Source: Acorus gramineus (taxonomy: Eukaryota > Streptophyta > Magnoliopsida > Acorales > Acoraceae). Taken from it: DNA of 64,000 nt. Positions within the stretch are counted from its first letter, which is position 1. Every line of letters starts with the position of its first letter. Positions 12,001 to 22,639 of the stretch are shown in pieces. The notes below the pieces were generated by a model. It did not search any database and had not been told where the DNA came from. It saw only the letters and a program-made list of their open reading frames with translations. The DNA lies in contig CM060847.1 of the NCBI GenBank assembly GCA_030737835.1, positions 10,120,704-10,184,703 on the forward strand, in the 5' to 3' direction. The translations under genes were made by a program, and so were the position numbers.

Positions 12001-12753
12001 GTCCTTGGCTTGGACAAAAAAATAATAATTTTGATTTGATCTGAGTTGCTTTGCTTACCTGGTTGCATTTTTCAAACAGTTGAAAACACCAGATGAATTA
12101 AGACGATGGTTGCAACCCCGTCGCTTCTCCGACCACTCATAACTGAACCCACTTGTCAGAACACCCGCTGCGGAAGAAAAATTCACTCCCGAATCGAATA
12201 CGCTAAGATCCTGAGGATTCAGAGGAAAAGATGCTACATGGCGGCATGAACTTTGGAGTTCTCTCAAATCAAGTGCATCAGTAGTAACATAGAGCTTCTC
12301 CTTTGCAGTACTTGCACAGGGAATAAACATGTAGTTTTCATTGGAGACGACTTGGGAGCAGACTATGTAAACACCAAGATGCCATTCAGTGGGAAGGCAA
12401 AATCGATCATCTTGCTGTAATTGGTTGATCGTTGTGCGGTAGTGAGGGAATGGGCATGTAACGTTTGCCAATCCGACATCAATGATTTGGAGATTACCTG
12501 TCCTGTAATTAATCTCCTTAACATAGAATGTCATGTTTTGGATGAGGAGGACTGTTTGGTTAGCAACACAGGAGAGTTCAAAGTCTGGATTGCCACAGCC
12601 GTGAGGGTCATCTTTCAGACGGAAAGGGTTATGGATGTCGTGGAGGTCTCCACAAGAAGAGGGAGGGCAGGATTGCTTTAGATTCCTGGCAAGGCAGGGG
12701 ATGCAAATAAAGAACCCGAGAGAGAGCAACAATGGGAACTCCTGATTTCTCAT
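9075..12753 (-). CDS. LRK10L-type receptor kinase of a second subtype
   Basis: An intact receptor-like kinase of about 678 aa. Exons are 12753-12059, 10512-10310 and 10213-9075 on the - strand; introns are about 1546 and 96 bp, and all three exons join in frame with GT-AG borders. It has a signal peptide (MRNQEFPLLLSLGFFICIPC), a GUB_WAK_bind ectodomain (CPPSSCGD, NPFRLKDDP, many Cys) and a long second exon with extra Cys. Two adjacent hydrophobic stretches (near DFALQITLAAMLGVAYFLI and MAPFTILVFLL) span the membrane region. The kinase has GQGGFG, VAVK, HFDIKPHN, DFGLAK and APE; it is non-RD. The C-terminal tail differs from the + strand copies, and the ectodomain is only distantly similar. 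It is inverted between the two + strand genes. Confidence 0.9.
10513..12058 (-). other. Large first intron of the - strand kinase
   Basis: The donor CCAG|GTAAGC and acceptor ATTACAG|GT fit consensus and keep the frame. The interior is AT-rich; a moderately GC-rich block at about 11270-11460 looks inserted but was not identified. Confidence 0.7.
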
Positions 12754-12899
12754 TCTAATCCCCTACACAAATAACAAAGGGATTAGAAACCAACACCAGT
12801 TTATTTATTTATCTGTAGATGTCGCTGTTGTCGATATTTGAAAACTAGTAAACCACCTCTACAGATAAATAACAAGCACTCACAAATTTTTTTTTCCTT

Positions 12900-13050
12900 T
12901 TCTGGGTCTTCGTTGACGTGCAAAACTGAGGTAAATTTTGTTGGTCAAAAATGACAGCGGGGAAGTCGGGGTGTGTGAAGGTGTTTTTTATTTTTATTTT
13001 TGCTTGGTTGTGGTGAAGGTTGTCCATTGACTGTCGTTTGATAATGTTTA
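12900..13050 (+). promoter_or_regulatory. LRK promoter module copy D, diverged
   Basis: TTGAC at 12913-12917 and a following 'atgacagcggggaag' segment resemble promoter copies A-C in the same + orientation. It lies about 1.2 kb before the second intact + strand kinase and also just upstream of the - strand kinase, so which gene it serves is unclear. Confidence 0.4.
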
Positions 13051-13217
13051 GTTTCAAAAAAAAAAAAAAAAAAACTCTCACTTGTGGTGGGGCCATCATC
13101 AGTTATGAATTATATGAACCCTCTCTCACGGTTCTACAATGGGGGACAAGCGGGTCATTAGTTTAAGAAGAAACGAGGCCTCCATTGACTGTGTAGAATG
13201 GGAAATACCACTCGTGA

Positions 13218-13283
13218 GAAACCCTCGTAAACTGAACTTTGTACTGGTCTACGGGTGGGAAACCCTCGTAAACTGAACTTTGT
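13218..13283 (+). repeat. Short tandem duplication, 41-bp period
   Basis: The words 'gaaaccctcgtaaactgaac' plus 'tttgt' occur at 13218 and again at 13259. No function is evident. Confidence 0.75.
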
Positions 13284-13404
13284 GAAGAAGCGACGTTTAC
13301 GATGACGCGCTTCAACTATTTTTTGGTGGAAGTCTTTGACAAAAGAAAAGAGGTCTCCGTCTGATATACTTTGAGTCGCGCGGCTTGATGCACTATTGGG
13401 ATAA

Positions 13405-13631
13405 GGCAGTGTTTGGTTGCATAATTGAGTAGCTTTTACGTTTGCAAGAAGCTGCTTCTGTAATCGTGCAACTAAACATTTTATTGTAGCAGCTTTCTAT
13501 AGACAGATTTCATGCAAATGGTGTCCAAAAACTGTGATTTTTAAAAGTTGGAGGATAAGCTTCTTGCAGAATCAGTTTAAAACTCAAATTCCTGCAGAAT
13601 CAATTTTGTGATCGCGCAATCAAGTGCACCC
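13405..13631. mobile_element. Small PIF/Harbinger-like MITE
   Basis: The left end 'ggcagtgtttggttgcataa' and the reverse complement of the right end, 'gggtgcacttgattgcgcga', are imperfect inverted repeats. TAA flanks both ends (13402-13404 and 13632-13634). It is 227 bp and non-coding. Confidence 0.5.
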
Positions 13632-13802
13632 TAATAAAGAGGTCGAAAGCCCGGTCCAGTATGTCAAAGTAGAGAGGTCCTTTTTCCTGTTGAAAAATTA
13701 ACAAAAAAGTATGACATCACTCCCCTATAATAGGGGTATAGAAGATGCAAAGACATTAACCCCATATTTCGATATCACAATAAATGTAAATCATAATACT
13801 AG

Positions 13803-13872
13803 TAGAGGTACCCCTCCTTAATAAAAGAGATCTGAGTTCAAATCTTATCCCCTATTCTTACCAATAAAAAAA
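13803..13872 (+). mobile_element. Short tRNA-derived SINE-like insertion
   Basis: It contains a Pol III B-box-like word, 'gagttcaaatc', at 13834-13844 and ends in an A-rich tail. Flanks AAATCATAATACTAG (13788-13802) and AAATCATATTAG (13873-13884) look like an imperfect target duplication. At only 70 bp it would be a truncated copy. Confidence 0.45.
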
Positions 13873-14233
13873 AAATCATATTAGAAAAAAAATTATTTGG
13901 ATAACAGGAATAACCCTTTATTTGTATGTCAGAATAGGGAGACTAATAAGATGGTATTGGCCCTCATGAATGAATCCCTCTGACGTTCTGCAACAGGGGC
14001 ACTTCGTGGAAGATGTAAAAAGTATATCAATGTATGGGCGAGCTATAAAGTTGCACCAGCAGCAGTGACATTACACACATTTTTGTGCTAACATGCGCCT
14101 TGACTGCACTTTATGTATGAATTCCCTCTTTCTAAACCACTCTCAAGTCTCAACCATGCACTTCCTCCATTGAAACCCTCCATCTGCACTCTTTTTTCTT
14201 TTCTGTGTGTGTTCTTGGAGAAGCTGTGCAACC

Positions 14234-16280
14234 ATGTCATTGTTTCTAGCAATCTTCATCATCTTTCACTTACTCCATAGTACCAAAGGACAAACAGATG
14301 ATGATTTCTTCAAAATCTGTCCACCAATAAAATGCGGTGACGAAGGCCCCCTGATCAGATTCCCCTTCCGCCTTGATTCACAGCCTCGTTCTTGCAGCAT
14401 CAACACCACCCTTTTAAAATATGATGGTGATGGTGATGGTTATGAACTCTCATGTTCAGGCAACACCACCCTTCTAAACCTCCCATGGAGCGGCAACTTC
14501 ACCGTGACGGCCATCGATTATTTATATCATACCATCACTATCAAGGGCGGGGATTCGTGGTCCAAATGCCCTTTGCAAGGATTTCTCTCTCTCAATTTCA
14601 CCTCTACCGTTTTTTTCCCATTGAAGGTCTCCCTTGTAAGCTGCCCAAGGAATAGTTCATGGATTATACCGGACAAGGTCGTCGGTCCAATAGCGTGTCT
14701 CAGTGATGACCCTAATCAATCGATTTATGCAGCTTCAGGTTTTTTATCAGTGGATGTGCTTCCCGATATTTGCGAGAAATATTCCAAGGTTGATTTATGG
14801 GGTATTGGAGACCACTTCGATTGCACTTTTGCATGCGTCATTGATAAACTAAGGGCAACAAGAGAGGTGAAGCTTGGGTATGTTTCAGATTGTTACACGT
14901 GTGAAGAAAAAGGAGATTTCTGTGGATGGAACCAGACGATGGACACGATGGTATGCCTCCAAAGTAAGTAGTTCTTACGTTTTCAATGTATTTGTGACCA
15001 ATTTTCATCATCGATGTATTTGTGAGTGTATTTCCTAAATACTGAAGTTACAGGAAGTGGTTTAATGGGTCCCCAATATAATTTTTTTCTTTCTTATTTT
15101 GATATGGATGCAGGATCACATTCACATATTCCCCTGATTGCAGGTGTGACTCTTGTATTGATCTTTTCAAACTCCATAACCATCCCATATCCAGCCTACT
15201 ATATCTTCTAATGTATTTTTGGTTATCTTTCCAGGCACATCCATTGGAGCGGTTCTAGTTATAGCTTTAATTTTTTTCGTAATCATTTACATTACAAAAA
15301 GATCAGAAATAGAAAAGGAGTTGCGCCTAAAGATTGAGACCTTTCTCGCTGGTTACAACACCACAAAGCCAACACGGTACACTCTCACTGAACTCAGGAA
15401 GATCACCAAGAAATTCAAGCGCAAGTTGGGCCAAGGTGGTTTCGGGAGCGTCTACAAAGGCGAGCTTTCAAACGGAATTCCAGTGGCTGTGAAATTGCTG
15501 GAGATATCCACTGCCAATGGAGATGAGTTCATCAATGAAGTGGTCACAATCGGACGGATCCACCATTTCAACATTGTTCGGCTACTTGGCTTCTGCTCCG
15601 AAGGGACTCATCGTGCGCTCGTTTATGAGTTCATGCCGAATGACTCTTTAGAGAAGTACATCTTCTTGAAAGAAAATAGAACAAGTTATCGGAAGCTGAG
15701 CTTCAAGAAGCTACATGAAATTGCATTCGGAGTGGCACGAGGAATGGAGTACTTGCACCAAGGTTGCGACCAACGCATCCTTCATTTTGACATCAAGCCC
15801 CACAACATCTTGCTAGACCGCAATTTCAGTCCCAAAATCTCTGATTTCGGTCTCGCGAAGCTGTGCTCGAAAGATCAAAGCATGGTGACCATGACCGCGA
15901 TGAGAGGCACGACGGGGTACATTGCACCAGAGATCTACTCGAGGAGCTTTGGCGTGGTGTCCTACAAGTCGGACGTCTATAGTTTTGGCATGTTGTTGTT
16001 GGAGATGGTCGGGGGGAGGAAGAACATTGATCCGACTGTGGAGAATTCTAGCGAGATCTACTTCCCCAAGTATGCGTATGATAAATTGGTGCGAGGGAAG
16101 GATGTTGAGGAGGTTGTTGAGGTGGAAGGAAATGATGGGGAGATCGCGAAGAAGCTTGCAATTGTGGCGTTGTGGTGCGTGCAGTGTAACCCGGCCGATA
16201 GGCCTTCAATGACAAGAGTGATTCATATGATTGAAGGGGACCTGCAGAGCTTGTCAATGCCACCAGATCCCTTTGCATAG
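14234..16280 (+). CDS. LRK10L / rust-resistance-kinase-like receptor kinase, copy 2
   Basis: An intact receptor-like kinase of about 601 aa. Exons are 14234-14963, 15114-15143 and 15235-16280; all junctions are GT-AG and the frame is continuous, with the same exon layout as the copy at 3178. Signal peptide (MSLFLAIFIIFHLLHSTKG), GUB_WAK_bind ectodomain (RFPFRLDSQ), Cys-rich WAK-associated part, one membrane helix, then a complete non-RD kinase (GQGGFG, VAVK, HFDIKPHN, DFGLAK, APE). The kinase exon differs from copy 1 at few positions, whereas the ectodomain has many substitutions and indels. A small insert near residue 60 contains a second NTTLL and a DGDGDG run, apparently a local duplication. 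It likely signals at the plasma membrane; ligand unknown. Confidence 0.93.
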
Positions 16281-16540
16281 TTGGGTGATTGAGAAAATAT
16301 TGTGAACGCTGGTTGTTCTATCAAGTACCTGTTAATGTATGTATAATAATTAATGTAGGCCTTGATATTAGTGAGCAATGTAATTTCAAATTTGGTTTTT
16401 CTAAGAATAAAAAGAGCTGGTTGTGTATAACTTGTATGATATCTATACGAAGCCGTGCATCTCTACACAGGCACATGATTCGTTCCTAAATTCCTAATAA
16501 GCATGCCGCTCTATGTTGGTAATCGACTATCCCCACCAAC
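16281..16540 (+). other. Duplicated 3' flank of kinase copy 2
   Basis: It matches 5261-5497 after copy 1 and positions 1-130 at the window start. It likely contains the 3' UTR. Confidence 0.5.
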
Positions 16541-17545
16541 CAGTTTATTGGGCCCATCAACTTGAAAAATTCAAAACCCACTTTTCGTTTTGTTATGAAA
16601 AAGAGATGATCTTCGCGAATCACATCTGCGCGTGAATGGGTAACGCTGATCTCGCTCGCGGAACAAAATCCGCAGAAATCACGACAGAGGAAATCATAGT
16701 GGCACCGGGATATGATCATTGGGATCCGCGTAATCCAGGAATGCAGATCGACATCCGGGTCGCGAATTTGGAGGGCCTGTCCACGAAATAAGCGCGGGCG
16801 CGATATGATGTCGCTGCGCGGTCGAATCCGCGATATGATGATGCGCACATCGCGTTCATGTCGTGCTGAAAAAAAATAAGAGCGGTTGCGGTGCTGGAAG
16901 GACTGTGAGGTGCTCGACTATATGTTCGAGCGAATGTGGCCGAGTCGTAAATGCTCTGTTTTTTTGACATTTACATTGTCAAAGAAACCGTCTGCTGGAT
17001 ACGGTGAATCTGCGGTGTGAGATCCCTCGATTCACGGGGCTACGACCTGGGATGCGCGCAAACAGCGCTGGAACACGCGCCGATTAGGCACACGGTAGCG
17101 CACGCGGACAGGGCACAAACCGCGCGAGGCCAACAATAGGTATGAAAAGTCCTCCTCTAATCCGATTGAGAATTCCTTAACCTAAGCCAAGCTAAGAAAT
17201 TTCTTACACATCTAATATTATAGTATTTGATACCATGTTTGAATAAAAGAAAATCTTCCTGCGGGTCAAATATTCTATTGATGGATACAAAAGTTGAAAT
17301 CTTAAAATGGAATAATATCAAAAGAGAAAAAATAAAAAGAGATAAATTAGGGATTAAATCTATCTCTTTTTCTATTATACAGTTATTTATGATCTTTGAT
17401 TTTAGAATAAGTGTAAGAATAGGAAAAAAAAATTTAATAATATCATTATTTTTAACCGATAACGTGAGATATTCATCAATATATGTGATATAAATCCACT
17501 CAGTCTCATGCAATATTTTTCAATGTATTTTTTTTCATATATACA
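16541..17545. repeat. GC-rich 3' module of the kinase duplication, copy 2
   Basis: The counterpart of 5498-6388. The GC-rich part (16600-17150) is longer and rearranged, and the AT-rich tail keeps the order seen in copy 1, including 'tatagtatttgatacca' and 'gtgagatattca'. This marks the minimal duplication unit as promoter, kinase gene and GC-rich module together. Confidence 0.55.
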
Positions 17546-18510
17546 CTTAAAATTTTACATTTTGTCAAAATATCTCTATGATTTGTTATTTCCAGTAATA
17601 GCCCTCAAAGGTTTATATTGTGCATAAATATTTTTTTAATTTATTTAAGGGCTATTAATGGTTTTAGAGTTTCAAAATAAAATTTTGACAATATAAACAA
17701 AAATAAACAAAAAGCATTTTTTTAGTTGTAACATATTCCTTTCATTCATAACTTCATAACAAATTTTACTAACGATTTATTTAATAATATTAATAATTTC
17801 ATCATATTATATATATATATATAACATGAGATATTATATCGCATATAATTTAGTTTAAAAAAATGAGGGTGTTGGTTTAGGGAAACTGTTTCAAAAAAAA
17901 ATTTATTTACATGCATATCGTGCATGAATAAAAACTAATATCTACATAATTAATAATGACTCTTTAACATTTACATTGTTAAAAAACCAAAATAAAAAAA
18001 GAGGAATGATGAAGTCAAGTTTTCAACACAAATGCAACTCTGTTTGGTCCCCCCCACTTGAGTTGCATAAAATTTGCCATGGAAGACAATTTAAAATTGA
18101 ACACATTTGAGGATTGTTTTTCTTTGGCAGTCCTCCTATGAATGCGTCATGTACGACAGATAGGTTGCCCTGACTTATGTAGCAAAAGTAGACACATTAG
18201 GCACATTAAAAATGATTGGATTGAACTGTGAAGATCATACATCTATGTGGTTGTCCTGATGAAATGTTTTTCCACACGTAAACCCTTTTGTGGTCATGAC
18301 AGATTTTGGACAAATTTTTCTACGGAAGAAAATTTTCAGTACTAGCATTGGTTCCACGCATGACCACAACATATATGATCTTGGCATGCCTCACTTTTAA
18401 GATGACCTTGAATTGCTATATTCTTAATAACAATGATAATATCAAAAAATCTTTTGTCAGATACGTTTTTAAATGTAGTATGAACTATACAAATTTTGGC
18501 CTTCTTGGGC
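17546..18510. other. AT-rich intergenic DNA, no gene seen
   Basis: A short (TA)n run lies near 17805-17823. Small frames around 18300-18520 show no recognisable domain. Confidence 0.5.
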
Positions 18511-18633
18511 ATGATACATAGATAATCACTCTAGTTATATAGTCTGAACTATGTGATACATAGATAATCATTCTAGTGATTCAATCTGAACTAAATCCAA
18601 CCACCCCACAAAACAGCACAATCAGTTTCTCTA

Positions 18634-18822
18634 CTACTCATCATTCAGAAAAGATGAGCCACATGTTTCATCTGTTTCATCAACACTAAGAAAGCAAGTC
18701 CTTTGGGGAACTCTTGGAGTCTGGCTATAAGAACTCGTGAAAGGCTTCGGGGGAATTTGCAACGCATCGATGTCCCCCTCCAACATCTCTATGACTCTGC
18801 TCATTGAGGGACGGTCCGCTGA
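18634..18822 (-). pseudogene. C-terminal relic of an LRK10L kinase
   Basis: On the - strand this encodes [15 protein letters not shown] and a tail through PPKPF to GSSFLNDE, matching the last 60 or so residues of the kinase at 12753-9075. Similarity stops sharply at about 18822, where AT-rich DNA begins; the rest of the gene is missing. The flank at 18510-18633 also matches the 3' flank of that gene, so this is a remnant of a duplicated copy of the second subtype. Confidence 0.8.
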
Positions 18823-20426
18823 TATGCCAAAAATAATAATCCAATGCAATATTTATTAAATAAATTCAAATGTCATGTTTAAATTTTAAAATTCAATATT
18901 TATTAGGGAGATGAGGCTGTATCAACAATTTAAAAAAAAAACATTTAAATTCATATGTGTTGCTTAAATTTATGTTGTGTAAAAAAATAAAAAAAGCCAA
19001 TAAATTACTAATAATTGCATCCAAAATTGATAATTAATATATAAATATATGTAATTAAAATTGTTAATGCTTTCATTTATTTTAATTGGGGAAATTTTAA
19101 CAATAACAATCCATTCACACACCTTCAATCCCTTTACATTTGTTCGAATTTACACATGCAATAGCCTTGGATCATCTCCTCAGCTTCTTATTAAATGTTT
19201 GTATTTTTTCCTCTTTTACCATTCATCACAATAATCATGAATATACTTATTTGCAATGCATTCATTCGATTATTTTCCCTTTGTGATTACCTCCATTTAC
19301 ACGTTTTGAATCTTAAAACCTAAATCCTAAACCTTTGCCTATAGGAAAATAACACAATAATAAGTCTTATGGATATTTATGGAAACCACAACATGGTTAT
19401 TCATAAGAAATAAATAAATAAATTAAATCAAACCAAGCTTTCCAGAAGTGTGAAAATATAAATTGAAAAAATTAAATAACAAAACTAACACCACAAAGTA
19501 AATAATCTTAAAATATTAATAAAAATATGAAATCTATAAAAATTGATTATAATTATGCAATGTTAATGTATAAAACTTCGGGTGTGTCATTGTAATATTT
19601 ATCAAATGGTCGGTTCTCTATATATGTTGTTATATATAGATTAAAAAATATGGAGAATAATATCAGCCATGTATTACACTATGTTCTATCAATATATAAT
19701 TATTTTTTTGTGTTATGTTTTTTTCTCAAACGATATCTAATCTATTGTCTCATATTACTCTAACAAAATATTACTTTAGAATTTTTTTTAACTTGCTTTG
19801 TTCAAATTATTACCATATTTAATTTTTTTTTTCTGGTGTGTTTGTTATTATCAATTTTATTGTGTGTGTAAAAAATAAATTTAATATATATTTGAAAACA
19901 ATTAAAATCACTTTCAAATAAAAATATTTTTTATGTTATTATTTTTCAATTAGATGATGATGTGAAAAATATATGTTTAGAAATTTTTTTTAATATTTTT
20001 CCTTCCTGTAATTTATTTAAATTTTTTTTTTCTATGGTTCACTTTTACCTTTATCCTGAATTGTAATCCTCTAAATCGATTAATTTTTGACGTGAGACAA
20101 ACCATTTTAATTTAGTTTGAATATCTTTCACTAAAAGTTTAAGATTATTTGATTATTTTGAATTGATCATTTATGTATAAACATTAGCTTTATTTTTACT
20201 TAGATCATTTTTTATGGAACCAGTGTACTTCACAAGGGTGCTTTCTTGGTAATTGTATTTTTTGATAACTTTTTAATATTGTTATATATTCTTTTTTTGA
20301 AAAAATGCGTATGAAACATTCTCATTGATGAATCTATGATAGTTTTTTGACAACTAGTCCATTAAAAAGCCTCGTATGGTTTTCATAGGCATATTGGAAT
20401 GTTTTAATATTTCATCACATGAAGCT
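18823..20426. other. AT-rich intergenic DNA, no gene seen
   Basis: Very AT-rich with many poly(T) runs. No coding, RNA or transposon feature was recognised. Confidence 0.5.
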
Positions 20427-20915
20427 TTCTTTTTTTTTTATTGAAAGGTAGGTAGAAGTCTTTTCATTAAAAGCTAAAGTCTAATAAAATGAACACATAA
20501 CTAGCTGAGGAGCAACCCAACTAGGCATTTCATATAACCAAAGAGTTACAACAAAGTGGAATAGCAAAAGAGAATTCGGTCAACTCCAAAACTCTAAATG
20601 AACAACTTAGACTATCCATCAATTAGTATTAGTTTACCCCTATCAAAACTGATGTTCGCTCCCACACATGCCCGCCCCCAAGATTTGATAAAGTACACTG
20701 CCGATTCCCAAACATTTTTCGGGTATACTCTGGTATTGCGAAAGACTCTGCTATTACGAGCCAAGCAGAGAGCCCATACAACCGTCGGGACTAGAGATTG
20801 AGACACTTTTGCCCGTGGACTTTTGTCTCCTGTCGACTTTAGCTTACGACTGGCTTCCCAAAGCCCTTGAAAAGATAGAGACTGTAGATTGAAATCCACT
20901 CAAAATCAGATTTTT
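20427..20915 (-). mobile_element. 5'-truncated LINE with 3' tail
   Basis: Read on the - strand, a frame at 20899-20612 carries LARNSRVFRN and nearby Trp and Val residues typical of the region after the reverse transcriptase of plant LINEs. It is followed by a 3' UTR ending 'tttcaataaaaaaaaag' at 20427-20445. Most of the element is missing, as expected after incomplete reverse transcription. Confidence 0.65.
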
Positions 20916-21330
20916 GGTGGCGGAGACTTTTCTCTGTTTGTATCTTACTTAACTTTTATTGTGAGATCGTCACATCATCACAATTAGAATCAAACGGTTA
21001 CAAATATATTAAATCACGAATGGATAAATTGATCCATTTCATTGGATGAATTTATGACCGTCTAATTAATCAAAGTACAAAACAAGTACAGAAAAACAAG
21101 TAGAGGATCCAAACCCAAATGAGATATATAATTGATTAGAATTTTTCTGACATGTTATATATATAAATATAAATCCATATAATAATTCATTGGAGACCGG
21201 AGAGTATATATTTTTTAAAAAAAAAATAATGCACTATTTTTAAAAAATAATAAAAATGTGAACTGTATTTGTGGTTGAAAAAGGGGTAGAGTTAACAATT
21301 TTCCATAAAAATAAGGAATAGAAATAAAAT
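20916..21330. other. AT-rich intergenic DNA, no gene seen
   Basis: Nothing was recognised between the LINE tail and the SINE. Confidence 0.45.
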
Positions 21331-21342
21331 AATTGAACTAAG

Positions 21343-21581
21343 TTTTTTTTTTTTCCCTTGAAGATAAAGGCCCTGGAGGGTTACAACTTACAAGTCCCAC
21401 ATTTACAATACTACTACAAACTATGTGTGGGTCAACATGGACCCACACGCTTGAACCTGAGTTAAAGCCCATAGAACAAGCCCATTGGGCTTTTCCACTA
21501 GTTTTCCTGCGGCCGATGGAATCGAAACCGCGTCCCTGGGCGGGCGATGTCCCCGTCCACTAAGCTTAAGTCGGGCGGGAC
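21343..21581 (-). mobile_element. tRNA-derived SINE with target-site duplication
   Basis: On the - strand the element starts near an A-box-like word (about 21557-21568), followed by a B-box 'ggtttcgattcc' (complement of 21518-21529) at suitable spacing. A unique body follows, ending in a poly(A) tail (poly-T at 21343-21354). The flanks AATTGAACTAAG (21331-21342) and AATTGAAACTAT (21582-21593) form a target duplication with one indel. Structure and size (about 240 bp) fit a full-length plant SINE. Confidence 0.72.
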
Positions 21582-21730
21582 AATTGAAACTATGAAGTCA
21601 AGTTTTCTGGATGTTTGTTCTACTTAACATAATGTATTAAAGATTTTTTAACATTGCCAAAAAAAATATGTTTTCTTTCTTCTGGAAGTCAAGTCACAGA
21701 ATTTGCCATGGAAAAAAAAAGAAAAAAAAA

Positions 21731-22483
21731 TCGATATAATCCCTAAAAAATTAGTTACATCGGTTTTAATCCCTGTAAATTTAAAAAATCATCACAAGTC
21801 CGTATATTATTAAAAAAACATTGTTTCAATCCCTATCGATAACCCAACTAATGAGGTACATGGTTAATCCTAACTATACATTTAAGGTTATCAGAATGTC
21901 CTCACCCTTTATTTTCAAAAAATCAATATAGCTTCCTATAAATTTATGAAAATCGAAAAATATCATTATAAAATCGGTAAATCCCCTCAGGCTCCTATCT
22001 TATTAAGGAATATTTATTTTAGTCATTATCGTAACCTAAACTAATCAAATTTGTGGTTGACTCTAACTATACATGATAAATTACTATAATACCCTTTTAA
22101 AATTTAATTGATAAATTATTGTAATACACTAACTAGATTTGTGGTTGACTTTAAGGAGACTTACTGATTTTACAAGGACTTTTTCTAATTTTCATAAATT
22201 TTCAATGAGTTATATCGATTTTTATCTTATTTTTTTACCATTGGTGAGTTTAGGATATCACGAGAATTTTCAGGAAAAACAAGAAGGTCATTTTTGTCAT
22301 TAAAAGAATTAAATTAGATTTTGCATATTCTGTAGGGACTTATTTGAATGTATTTATTGGTACAATTTAACTCAGAGACTTAATCCGTTAGCCATACATA
22401 TTTTATGGGGGCCTATAACAATGTTTCAATTTTATAGAGATTAAAATCAATTTAGCTAACTTTTTATGAAGTTATATCAATTT
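21731..22483. mobile_element. MITE-like element with long inverted ends
   Basis: The left end ('tcgatataatccct', then 'ttttaatccctgtaaat') is mirrored in inverted form at 22420-22483. The interior contains further 'aatccct' and 'gggact' words in both directions. A related right half lies at 2070-2360. There is no transposase. Target duplication not determined. Confidence 0.5.
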
Positions 22484-22568
22484 TTTTCCAAAAAAATAAA
22501 AAAAATTGAACAGGTCTGAGCCTCTGAGGCATTGCTTTCTTTGGGGTCCTCCTATCCCGCCGTTTCAT

Positions 22569-22635
22569 CTTGGAAAAAAAATTACAAGTATTGTTACACA
22601 GTCCAAAAAAATTACAAGTATTGTTACACAGTCCA
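22569..22635 (+). repeat. 30-bp tandem duplication
   Basis: The words 'aattacaagtattgttacac' plus 'agtcc' occur twice in immediate succession. No function evident. Confidence 0.8.
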
Positions 22636-22639
22636 CGCG

